A DNA stretch of 64,000 nt from BJ22 sp021298375 (lineage in GTDB: Bacteria; Planctomycetota; Planctomycetia; Pirellulales; Pirellulaceae), in contig JBKDOL010000094.1 of NCBI GenBank assembly GCA_046343015.1, forward strand, positions 75,254-139,253, written 5' to 3'. Made by a program: the position numbers and the translations under genes. Under the pieces are notes generated by a model. It had not been told where the DNA came from. It saw only the letters and a list, made by a program, of their open reading frames with translations, and made no database searches. This document shows, piece after piece, positions 8,907 through 16,720 of this stretch; within the stretch, counting starts at the first letter, position 1, and each line of letters starts with the position of its first letter.

Positions 8907-10142
8907 ATGAGCTCTCAATCCACTCTTAAAGCAGACAATGTCGGCAAGGTTCTCGATCGCGCACTCGATGCAGGAGGCGGAATTCTCAAGCTGACTCCGA
9001 CCTGGGTCCCGCGCAGTTTTCTCCACCCCGGCAAGCGGATTCGCCTCCATCCCGACGATTACTACGCTTTGGGAACTCAGCGCGGCGGAATCGATGAACG
9101 CTGGTTCTCCAGCACGACCGAAGCCGCCAACGAGGGGCGCCAATGGCACGAGGGCTTAAGCTTCTGCCTGTTCGAAGGCCAGCAATTCCTGCTGCGCGAT
9201 GCCGTGGCCGAGGCGGGGAATCAACTGATCGGTTCCGCGATGTTCGGGCGGTACAACCGCTGGCCGGTCTACTCCAAGTTCTTCGACAACATGGGACCGA
9301 TTCCCCACCACATGCATCAGTCAAACGAAGACGCCGCTTTGGTCGGGCAGGAAGGCAAGCCAGAGGCTTACTACTTTCCACCACAGTACAACAACTGCGA
9401 CAACCACTTTCCCTACACCTTCATGGGACTGGAGCCCGGAACGAGCCAGGCAGATGTTCGCCGCTGTCTGGAGAACTGGAACAAGGAAGACAACCAGATT
9501 CTCACGCTCTCCAAGGCCTATAAGCTGAAAAAAGGAACGGGCTGGCTGATCCCGCCGGGAGTTTTGCACGCCCCCGGCTCGCTCTGTACTTATGAACCAC
9601 AGTGGGGCAGCGACGTGTTCTCGATGTTTCAGAACATTGTCGAAGGCCGGTTTGTACCATGGTCGCTGCTGGTGAAAGACATGCCTCAGGCGAAACATCA
9701 GGACCTCGATTTCATTGTCGGCCAGCTCGATTGGGAGCGCAATGTTGACCCGAACTTCAAGGCGCACAATTATCTCGAGCCGATTGTGGCTGACCGCGGA
9801 GCAGGCTGGGTCGACCGCTGGGTCGTCTATGGTCGGGTTCACGGCCAGCAACTGTTCAGCGCCAAGGAGTTGACCCTCGAGCCGGGGGCGTCCTGCACGC
9901 TCCGCGATCCCGGCGCCAGCGGCTGGTTGACCGTTCAGGGTGCGGGTCAGGTCGGCAAGCACCGAACCCAGACCCCCGTCCTGATTCGTTTTGGTCAGAC
10001 GACCGATGACGAGTTTTTCATCTCGCACGCCGCGGCCCAGGCTGGAGTCACCGTCACCAACACCGGCACGGAGCCCCTGGTCGGTCTGCGGTATTTCGGT
10101 CCCGATGTCTTTGCCCAACTCCCTAATGTCGGCGACCGCTAA
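8907..10142 (+). CDS. Cupin-fold protein, mannose-6-phosphate-isomerase-like
   Basis: The product is about 411 residues with a double-stranded beta-helix layout. A metal-binding patch is visible in GPIPHHMHQS and further along in GTGWLIPPGVLHAPGS, the usual spacing of the two cupin motifs. A second half (from WVDRWVVYG) looks like another cupin-like sheet region. This fits a metal-dependent isomerase or dioxygenase-like cupin, most simply a sugar isomerase given its neighbours. The start is uncertain: ATG at 8862 adds fifteen unconvincing residues, while ATG at 8907 (MSSQSTLKADN) begins just before the conserved part. The next gene starts 69 bases after its stop, so the two probably form an operon. 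Confidence 0.8.
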   Translation: MSSQSTLKADNVGKVLDRALDAGGGILKLTPTWVPRSFLHPGKRIRLHPDDYYALGTQRGGIDERWFSSTTEAANEGRQWHEGLSFCLFEGQQFLLRDAVAEAGNQLIGSAMFGRYNRWPVYSKFFDNMGPIPHHMHQSNEDAALVGQEGKPEAYYFPPQYNNCDNHFPYTFMGLEPGTSQADVRRCLENWNKEDNQILTLSKAYKLKKGTGWLIPPGVLHAPGSLCTYEPQWGSDVFSMFQNIVEGRFVPWSLLVKDMPQAKHQDLDFIVGQLDWERNVDPNFKAHNYLEPIVADRGAGWVDRWVVYGRVHGQQLFSAKELTLEPGASCTLRDPGASGWLTVQGAGQVGKHRTQTPVLIRFGQTTDDEFFISHAAAQAGVTVTNTGTEPLVGLRYFGPDVFAQLPNVGDR

Positions 10143-10210
10143 GCGAATGGTTGTTCCGATTTCGCCGTCCCCGATTCATCTCAGTTCTCATTTCCACTTT
10201 CGGAGTAACC

Positions 10211-11278
10211 ATGAGTGACGCATCTGCAAAATTGAAGCTGCACAATGCCATGTGGCCAGGCCTGGTCGGCAAAGGGCCCACTGCTGAAGAGCCGGCGATT
10301 GACCTGGATACGATGCTGCGGCTGACGGCCGCGGCCGAAGTCAACGGCCAGAAGTTTGACGGTGTCGATCTGTTCCTGTATGACCCACACGTGAACATTG
10401 ACATCTCGGACGATGACCTCAAGCGGCTGGCCGAGAAAATTTCGGGCCACGGATTTGTGGTAGGCAGCGTCGTTGCGCCCATCTGGTTTGATGGTTCCGC
10501 GCTCGGCGACCAAGCCAAGCGCGATGGGTTCGTCGGGGCCGTGCGCAAGGCCTGTCGGATTGCCAGCAAGCTGAAGGAACTCGGCGTGCGGCCCTACGGC
10601 GTGGTTCGGATTGACTCGGCCTGCAGCCCAGCCGATTGGTCCGCCGATCCAGTCGCCAACACAGCCCAGATCGCCGATACCTTCCGTCGGGCAGGCGAAG
10701 TTGCCAGGGAGCATGGCGAGCGGCTCGCGGCTGAGGGCGAAATCTGCTGGGGAGGAATGCACAGTTGGACTGACATGCTCAACCTGCTGCAGCAGGTGGG
10801 AATGCCCGACACGGTCGGCTTTCAGGCCGACTTGGCCCACACTTACCTTTACCTGCTCGGTTACAACGCACCGCAACATGCGTTGCTCAAGCCGGGCTAC
10901 TCAGAGAGTGACTTCTGGTATGCCTACCAGATGATGACCGAGGCCCTGCGGCCGTGGACGATCGATTTCCATGTCGCCCAGAACGATGGCACCGTGCACG
11001 GCTCGGGTTCCCATGACAAGACCGGTCGCCATTGCCCCGCGGACGACCCCAATGGCAAGCTGGATGTCGTGCAGTGCTCGCTCTACTGGCTGAAGGATGC
11101 TGCCCAGCGCGGGATCAGGCACATCTGCTGGGATGGCTGTATGTTCCCCAATGCCACTTTGATGCAGCCCGCAACCTGGAACAACATCCTCAGCCTGATG
11201 ATCAAGGTCCGGGATGGTGTGGCTGCGGTGACTCCACCTCCACGGGTCTATCCAACGGCCCGAATGGGCAGCGTCTAG
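10211..11278 (+). CDS. Sugar phosphate isomerase/epimerase-like TIM-barrel protein
   Basis: The 355-residue product belongs to the xylose-isomerase-like TIM barrel superfamily (AP endonuclease family 2 fold). Metal-ligand type segments are spread through the barrel: FDGVDLFLYDPH, EGEICWGGMHSW with Glu and His, GFQADLAHTYLYLL with Asp and His, TIDFHVAQNDGTVHGSGSHDKTG, and a late HICWDGCMFPN. The ATG at 10211 is preceded by CGGAGTAA at good spacing, which is better than the upstream start at 10151. No signal peptide is present, so it acts in the cytoplasm. It follows the cupin gene closely and probably works in the same sugar conversion pathway. The substrate cannot be read from sequence. Confidence 0.85.
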   Translation: MSDASAKLKLHNAMWPGLVGKGPTAEEPAIDLDTMLRLTAAAEVNGQKFDGVDLFLYDPHVNIDISDDDLKRLAEKISGHGFVVGSVVAPIWFDGSALGDQAKRDGFVGAVRKACRIASKLKELGVRPYGVVRIDSACSPADWSADPVANTAQIADTFRRAGEVAREHGERLAAEGEICWGGMHSWTDMLNLLQQVGMPDTVGFQADLAHTYLYLLGYNAPQHALLKPGYSESDFWYAYQMMTEALRPWTIDFHVAQNDGTVHGSGSHDKTGRHCPADDPNGKLDVVQCSLYWLKDAAQRGIRHICWDGCMFPNATLMQPATWNNILSLMIKVRDGVAAVTPPPRVYPTARMGSV

Positions 11279-11580
11279 TTCAAGTCGGTGATCACCTCAC
11301 CCGAACTGTCCGGCAAGCCAGGGTCCCCAGCAGCGACAATCATCGCTGCTGCGTCAACCTTGAAAAACAGGCTTGAAGGACAGACTTGAAAAACGGAATG
11401 AAGACGCCCAGCTATCGAGGGCTTGGCCCCTGTTCTCGAGCGTTGCCCCGTGCCGCAGCCTCGCCGTTTGAGTCAGGCGTTCGCCGCGCAGGTTAGGCTC
11501 TGAATTGCGGTGCAGGAAATTCGGCCCTTGGACTGTTGGTTGACGATCCGCAAAAAACGCCCTGTTGCAAAGTGAACGCC
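11279..11580. other. Spacer between isomerase and haem-protein genes, no gene seen
   Basis: About 300 bases with no supported gene or terminator. Short imperfect repeats of CTTGAAAAAC occur around 11358-11395. The space is long enough for a separate promoter for the following exported protein, but no convincing promoter was found. Confidence 0.4.
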
Positions 11581-14500
11581 ATGCTGCGAGCGATTTTGGT
11601 TCTCGTCCTCTGTTCCTCCGCTCTCCTCCAGGCCTCGGCGCCGCAGTTGCGGGGAGCTGCGCGGCATCAGGCTGAGCCAGCTTCGACTGGCAGCGAGCCG
11701 TCAGCCGGTTCGCAGGAAGACTCGAACCTGAATCGCGACCGACTGGTGGCGTGGTGCATCGTCCCCTTTGATGCGCGACGGAGGAATCCGGAAGAGCGGG
11801 CCGAGATGCTCCAGCGGCTGGGAATCCGCCGGCTTGCCTACGACTACCGGGCGGAGCACGTGCCGACTTTCGAGCGCGAGATCCTGGCGCTCAAGGCCGC
11901 CGGGATCGAGCTCGCGGCCTGGTGGTTTCCGACGGAGCTCAATGACGAAGCGCGGCTGATTTTGGAACTGCTGCGGAAGCATCAGCTTCATCCACAACTC
12001 TGGGTCATGGGTGGAGGCCAGCCCGCCGACGATTCGGCGGCAGCCCGCGAGGCGCACCTGGCCGCGGAAGTTCGCCGGCTCGGACCCCTGGTTGATGCCG
12101 CCCGAGCCATCGGTTGCCAAGTGGCCCTCTACAACCATGGTGGCTGGTTTGGTGAACCCGAAAACCAGCTCGCAATTATCGAAGCCCTTCGTCAGTCCGA
12201 TGCAGCGCGAACCAATGTCGGGATCGTTTACAACCTCCACCACGGTCACGACCAGCTTGAGCGTTTGCCCGCCATCCTGGCAGGAATCAAGCCCCACCTG
12301 CTCTGCCTCAACTTGAATGGTATGGAGCGGGGCGGCGACCGGGTGGGACGAAAAATCCTGCCCATTGGCGGTGGCGATCTCGACCTGGCAATCCTCAAAG
12401 CGATCGCAGCGAGCGGGTATCAGGGACCGATCGGCATCCTCAACCATACCGACCTCGACGCCGAGGTGCGATTGCGGGAAAACCTCGCTGGCCTGGAGTG
12501 GTTGCGCGATCTGGACGCCGGGAGATTGACCCGCCCGCCGACTTTCGAATCGGGTGACCAACCGGCTGAGCAGAAAGGCACGCTGGTTCCCCTTTCCGAT
12601 GAGGAGCGGCAACTGGTCGACAGCTTGCTGGTGGACGCCCGCCAGTCGGGCAACGCAGCCCGTGGCTTGACGGTTTTCGCCGGTCTCAAGACCTCCTGCT
12701 TCTCCTGTCACCGGCTCGGTTCCTACGGCTCGAAGATTGGGCCTGAACTGACGGGGATCGCCCGTCGGCGCCATCCGGCTGAATTGGTCGCATCGCTGTT
12801 CTGGCCGAATCGGGTGGTTGATCCGGAGTATCGTGCCACGGTCATTCTGCGGAGCGATGGAACGACATTGCAGGGATATCGCCAGGCGGAAACTGCTGAG
12901 TCGGTGACGTTGCGCGACCCCTCCAGTGGGACGGAGACAACCGTTCTCAGGGCGGAGATCGAGGACCAGCGCTTGGGAAATTCGTTGATGCCCGAGGAGT
13001 TGATGAGCGCGTTGACGAGGCAGCAGCAGGTTGACCTGGTGCGGCTGCTGCTCGATGTCGGAGTCGATCCCCGGTTGGAGTTGCCGATAGTCGATGCCGT
13101 GCTGGAACACGCCGTGGCCCATCGGCCCGCGGAGTTTCCCTGGACCCGGGACCCGCTTTATCCCGAGGACTGGCCCAACTGGCAGGCTCCGGTCAATCGC
13201 GATCGGGTTTATGACTTTTACACCAAGCAGGCCGAGTACTTCCGCCAGCGGCCTCACGGGCCGCTGCTGCAGGCAGCGCCGGAGTTGGACGGCGGCAAGT
13301 ACGGACATTGGGGGAATCAAAACGAGGAAACGTGGAAAGGAAACGAATGGAACGACACCATCCTTGGCTCGGTTCAGTGCGGTGTATTCCGGGGCGAGCG
13401 AGTGGAGGTTCCGCGGGCAGTCTGCGTGCGAATTGGGCACGAAGGCAAGTACGCGGTCTGTTTCAATCCGGACACGCTGAAGTATGAGATTGTCTGGCAG
13501 GGCTTTCTCCGCTTCTCCGATGTCCGCCATGGATTCATGGATGGGATTTCGCAGAGCGGACAAACGATCCAATGGCCCAACTATGAGCTGCCCGCGGGTG
13601 AGCAGCAGTATCATGGCTTTTACCGATTTGGTTCGGAGGTCATTTTTGCCTACCGGATCGGTGAGGTGGAGTATCTCGACTCGCCGGCGTTTGAGAACGG
13701 GCAATTTGTGCGACGCTTCGGCCCGCGAAGCGAGCACCCGCTGCGGGAAAAACTGAGCGGTGGCGACCTGCAATGGCCCGATCGCCTGACCACTACGGTT
13801 CGCTTTGGCACCGGTGCGCCCTATGCCGTCGATACCATCGAACTCCCAGTGAACAATCCGTGGAAAGCGAACCTGTTCGGCGGCGATCACGACTTTACTT
13901 CTGCCGGCGATGCCCTTTACGCCACCATGCCGGGCGATGTCTGGCTGGTCAGCGGCTTTGCCGGTCAGCCCACCCCGGACGGGCAGTTGTACCCCGTGCA
14001 GGCGACTTGGCGGCGCTTTGCTTCGGGGCTGCACCAGCCGCTGGGCTTGCTGGTCCAGCCAGACGGGATCTTCGTGATGTGCCGCGATCAACTGCTGCGG
14101 CTGCACGATCTGAACGAGGATGGAGAGGCCGATTTTTATGAGTGCTACAGTCGGGCGTTTCAGACCTCACCGGCCGGGCACGACTACATCTGCGGACTGC
14201 AGCGCGATGCTGAGGGGCATTTCTATACCGCTTCCGGGAAGCAGGGACTGGTGCAGATCTCGGCCGATGGGAAAACCGCCCGCGCACTCGCACGAGGCTT
14301 TCGCAATCCGGATGGGCTCGGTTTGACGCCTGACGGAATTGCGACCGTGCCCTGCTCGGAGGGGGACTGGACGCCTGCGTCGATGATCTGCGGAGTTCGC
14401 ATTGCCGAGGCTGCTCAGCGACCAGCCGGCCAGCCGCTTTATTTCGGGCACGGCGGACCGCGCGACGGCCAAGCCCCTGCCCTGCCGCTGGTCTACCTGC

Positions 14501-15645
14501 CACGCAACGTCGACAATAGCGCAGGTGGGCAAGTGATGGTGACCAGTGACCGCTGGGGTCCGCTGAAAAATCAGATGCTTCACCTTTCGTTCGGGATGGG
14601 CGCGCACTTTCTGCTGCTTCGTGATGAGGTAGCAGGGCAACTGCAAGGGGCGGTGGTGCCCTTGGCCGGCGAGTTTCTCTCTGGCGCGCATCGCGGGCGG
14701 TTCTCCCCCGTGGACGGGCAGCTTTATGTCAGCGGGATGGGAGGCTGGGGGAGCTACACGCCCGAGTGGGGCTGCTTCCAGCGGGTTCGCTACACCGAAG
14801 CACCAGTCCAGCTGCCGGTCGGCTATCACGTGCATGAAAATGGGGTCGCGATCCGCTTCGCCCGGCCGTTGGACCGCGACCGCGCCGCAGATCCGCGAAA
14901 CCATTTCGCCCAGTGCTGGAACTATCGTTACAGCGGTGCCTATGGCTCGGCAGAGTATGCACCCGGGCATCAGGGCATCATCGGTCATGACGCCCTGCAA
15001 ATCGCTGCCGCTCACGTGCTCGATGATGGCCTGACGCTGTTTCTGGAAATGCCCGAGCTGCAGCCCGTGAATCAGCTCCATCTGCGCCTGAATGTCGATG
15101 ACTCGCGCGGATACGACATGTACTGCACCGTTCATCGGCTGGACCAGGCGCGAACGGACCTGCCCAATTATCGAGCCATCGCCAAGCAGTTGGCTCCGCA
15201 TCCGATCGAGCTCGATTTGGCGCTGGCCACGCGGCGAATCCCCAATCGCTGGCAGCAGCCTCTGGAATCCGCCCGCCGGCTGGAGATTTCCGCCGGAACG
15301 AACCTCTCCTATTCAACGCGCACACTGCAGGCCAAGCCAGGCGAGCCAGTGGCGATCGTCTTCAGCAATCCGGATGTCGTTCCCCATAATTGGGCGCTGA
15401 TCCAACCCGGCACGCTGGAGTCTGTCGGCCAGGCAGCCAACCGCTTGATTGCCGATCCCGAGGCTTTTCTCCGGCAGTATGTTCCCGAGTCGGAAGCAGT
15501 GATCGCCTATACCGATATTGTCGAGCCGGGGCAGTCGCAGACCATCTGGTTTCGCGCTCCCGACAAGCCGGGCCGCTATCCCTACCTTTGTACCTTTCCC
15601 GGTCACTGGATGGTGATGAACGGAGAGTTGGTGGTGGAGGAGTGA
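11581..15645 (+). CDS. Exported multi-domain redox protein: TIM barrel + c-type haem + propeller + cupredoxin
   Basis: The 1354-residue protein starts at ATG 11581 with a signal peptide (MLRAILVLVLCSSALLQ). Modules in order: an AP-endonuclease-like TIM barrel (about 55-315) containing LYNHGGWFGEPENQ; a planctomycete-type cytochrome module with haem motif CFSCH (373-377) followed by GPELTGIARRRHPAEL and GYRQAE; a region resembling DUF6797 (about 530-660); a long propeller-like part similar to glucose/sorbosone dehydrogenases (about 680-1110); and a C-terminal cupredoxin (last about 115 residues). The cupredoxin has all type 1 copper ligands: His in PHNW, then Cys, His and Met in CTFPGHWMVM. 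It would act outside the cytoplasmic membrane, plausibly passing electrons from sugar oxidation through haem to copper. The fusion to a TIM barrel at the N-terminus is unusual. Function is inferred. Confidence 0.88.
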   Translation: MLRAILVLVLCSSALLQASAPQLRGAARHQAEPASTGSEPSAGSQEDSNLNRDRLVAWCIVPFDARRRNPEERAEMLQRLGIRRLAYDYRAEHVPTFEREILALKAAGIELAAWWFPTELNDEARLILELLRKHQLHPQLWVMGGGQPADDSAAAREAHLAAEVRRLGPLVDAARAIGCQVALYNHGGWFGEPENQLAIIEALRQSDAARTNVGIVYNLHHGHDQLERLPAILAGIKPHLLCLNLNGMERGGDRVGRKILPIGGGDLDLAILKAIAASGYQGPIGILNHTDLDAEVRLRENLAGLEWLRDLDAGRLTRPPTFESGDQPAEQKGTLVPLSDEERQLVDSLLVDARQSGNAARGLTVFAGLKTSCFSCHRLGSYGSKIGPELTGIARRRHPAELVASLFWPNRVVDPEYRATVILRSDGTTLQGYRQAETAESVTLRDPSSGTETTVLRAEIEDQRLGNSLMPEELMSALTRQQQVDLVRLLLDVGVDPRLELPIVDAVLEHAVAHRPAEFPWTRDPLYPEDWPNWQAPVNRDRVYDFYTKQAEYFRQRPHGPLLQAAPELDGGKYGHWGNQNEETWKGNEWNDTILGSVQCGVFRGERVEVPRAVCVRIGHEGKYAVCFNPDTLKYEIVWQGFLRFSDVRHGFMDGISQSGQTIQWPNYELPAGEQQYHGFYRFGSEVIFAYRIGEVEYLDSPAFENGQFVRRFGPRSEHPLREKLSGGDLQWPDRLTTTVRFGTGAPYAVDTIELPVNNPWKANLFGGDHDFTSAGDALYATMPGDVWLVSGFAGQPTPDGQLYPVQATWRRFASGLHQPLGLLVQPDGIFVMCRDQLLRLHDLNEDGEADFYECYSRAFQTSPAGHDYICGLQRDAEGHFYTASGKQGLVQISADGKTARALARGFRNPDGLGLTPDGIATVPCSEGDWTPASMICGVRIAEAAQRPAGQPLYFGHGGPRDGQAPALPLVYLPRNVDNSAGGQVMVTSDRWGPLKNQMLHLSFGMGAHFLLLRDEVAGQLQGAVVPLAGEFLSGAHRGRFSPVDGQLYVSGMGGWGSYTPEWGCFQRVRYTEAPVQLPVGYHVHENGVAIRFARPLDRDRAADPRNHFAQCWNYRYSGAYGSAEYAPGHQGIIGHDALQIAAAHVLDDGLTLFLEMPELQPVNQLHLRLNVDDSRGYDMYCTVHRLDQARTDLPNYRAIAKQLAPHPIELDLALATRRIPNRWQQPLESARRLEISAGTNLSYSTRTLQAKPGEPVAIVFSNPDVVPHNWALIQPGTLESVGQAANRLIADPEAFLRQYVPESEAVIAYTDIVEPGQSQTIWFRAPDKPGRYPYLCTFPGHWMVMNGELVVEE

Positions 15646-15655
15646 GCGGCGGGTT

Positions 15656-15739
15656 GCGAGCGGCGAGCGGCGAGCGGCGAGTTGCGAGTTGCGAGTTGCG
15701 AGTTGCGAGAGGCGAGAGGCGAGAGGCGAGAGGCGAGTT
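15656..15739. repeat. Heptamer tandem array, 12 units of GCGAGNN
   Basis: Twelve consecutive 7-bp units: three GCGAGCG, four GCGAGTT, four GCGAGAG and one GCGAGTT, total 84 bp. The array begins ten bases after the stop codon of the haem/cupredoxin gene. The block order of variants suggests local slippage duplication. It is not followed by a T-run and is not a terminator. Confidence 0.93.
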
Positions 15740-15810
15740 GAGGTTGTGCTCAAGTGGTAGCGGTGCCGGGGCAGTTCCGTTTTTGCAGCAGGGTGGATGA
15801 GAACCTGAGA

Positions 15811-15815
15811 GGAGG
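15811..15815 (+). promoter_or_regulatory. Shine-Dalgarno GGAGG that fits an ATT start of the deacetylase gene
   Basis: GGAGG lies six bases before the in-frame ATT codon at 15822 but fifteen bases before the TTG at 15831. The spacing therefore favours ATT as initiator, adding three residues (I/M-S-G) before LDVIAVGAHPDD, which matches the usual family start of a few residues before LD. Confidence 0.5.
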
Positions 15816-15830
15816 ATTCCTATTTCCGGA

Positions 15831-16538
15831 TTGGATGTGATTGCAGTTGGGGCTCATCCTGACGATGTGGAGATTGGTTGCGGGGGGACGCTGGCGGCTC
15901 TGGTCGACGCAGGCTATTCCGTCGGCATCATCGATTTGACCGATGGCGAGCCAACTCCGGTTTGCCCCTCGCCCGAGGTGCGGCTGGCCGAGGCTGCTGC
16001 CGCGGCCCAAGTGCTCGGAGTGGCGGTCCGATTGACCTTGCCGCTTCCCAACCGCGCCCTGTTTGACAGCTTCGAAGCGCGAGTGGCCCTGGCCCGAGAG
16101 TTTCGCAAGCACCGCCCGCGATTGGTGATCGGCTTGGGCAATCGCACGCCGATGGCTTCGCCCGACCATTGGCAGGCGCGGCAGATTATCGACGCCGCCG
16201 TCTTTTATTCGCGGCTGACCAAATGGGACCACCACTTTGCCGGCTATCCGCCGCACAAGATCGATCGGCAGTACTATTACCACCTCTCGTTTGACCTCGA
16301 TCGGCTGAACGACCCCGAGCTGTTTGGACCGGCCGTGATTCAGGATATCTCCGCGACGCTGGAGCGGAAACTGGCCGCGGTCCGCTGTTATGAGACCCAG
16401 TTTCCTCCGACCAAGCAGGACATCTATCCGCGCGTCATCAACCTCGCCCGGACCTTGGGGCAGTCGGTCGGCGTGGAGGCCGGTGAGCGCTTGGTCGGCG
16501 TCCGCCCCATTCTGACCCGAGACCTGCTCGCCACCTGA
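15831..16538 (+). CDS. PIG-L/LmbE family deacetylase, BshB1-like
   Basis: The 235-residue product is a zinc-dependent N-acetylglucosaminyl deacetylase-type enzyme. The metal motif AHPDDVE sits near the N-terminus (residues 8-14), with the third ligand His in SPDHWQARQ. The overall pattern, including DLTDGEPTP, AAQVLGV, the YYYHLSFDLD strand, RCYETQF and the late GQSVGVEAGERL, resembles BshB1, which deacetylates GlcNAc-malate in bacillithiol synthesis. No bshA or bshC is in the window, so substrate is uncertain. The listed TTG start is the conventional choice; an ATT at 15822 has better Shine-Dalgarno spacing. The gene sits alone between two repeat arrays. Confidence 0.87.
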   Translation: MDVIAVGAHPDDVEIGCGGTLAALVDAGYSVGIIDLTDGEPTPVCPSPEVRLAEAAAAAQVLGVAVRLTLPLPNRALFDSFEARVALAREFRKHRPRLVIGLGNRTPMASPDHWQARQIIDAAVFYSRLTKWDHHFAGYPPHKIDRQYYYHLSFDLDRLNDPELFGPAVIQDISATLERKLAAVRCYETQFPPTKQDIYPRVINLARTLGQSVGVEAGERLVGVRPILTRDLLAT

Positions 16539-16574
16539 GCGAACGGAGCTTGAGCCAAATCGCCAATCGCGGCG

Positions 16575-16633
16575 GCGATACACGGTTGCGATTCACGGTT
16601 GCGATGTACGGTGGCGATGCACGGTGGCGATCG
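16575..16633. repeat. 13-bp tandem repeat, four copies plus partial
   Basis: Units of the type GCGATNCACGGTK occur at 16575, 16588, 16601 and 16614, followed by a partial GCGATCG. The array starts 36 bases after the deacetylase stop, in the convergent spacer before the next minus-strand gene. Confidence 0.9.
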
Positions 16634-16720
16634 AAAAGGGACCGCTCTTCACCACTCCAGTCTGTTCGGCTGAGAGCTCAACTGGTTGGCGAACCTGCGT
16701 GGGGCCTGCTTTTCTTCCCC

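Noticed and set aside
11701..14106. 801-codon minus-strand frame inside the haem/cupredoxin gene
   Set aside because: Antisense shadow; the plus strand carries clear haem and copper motifs and a signal peptide.
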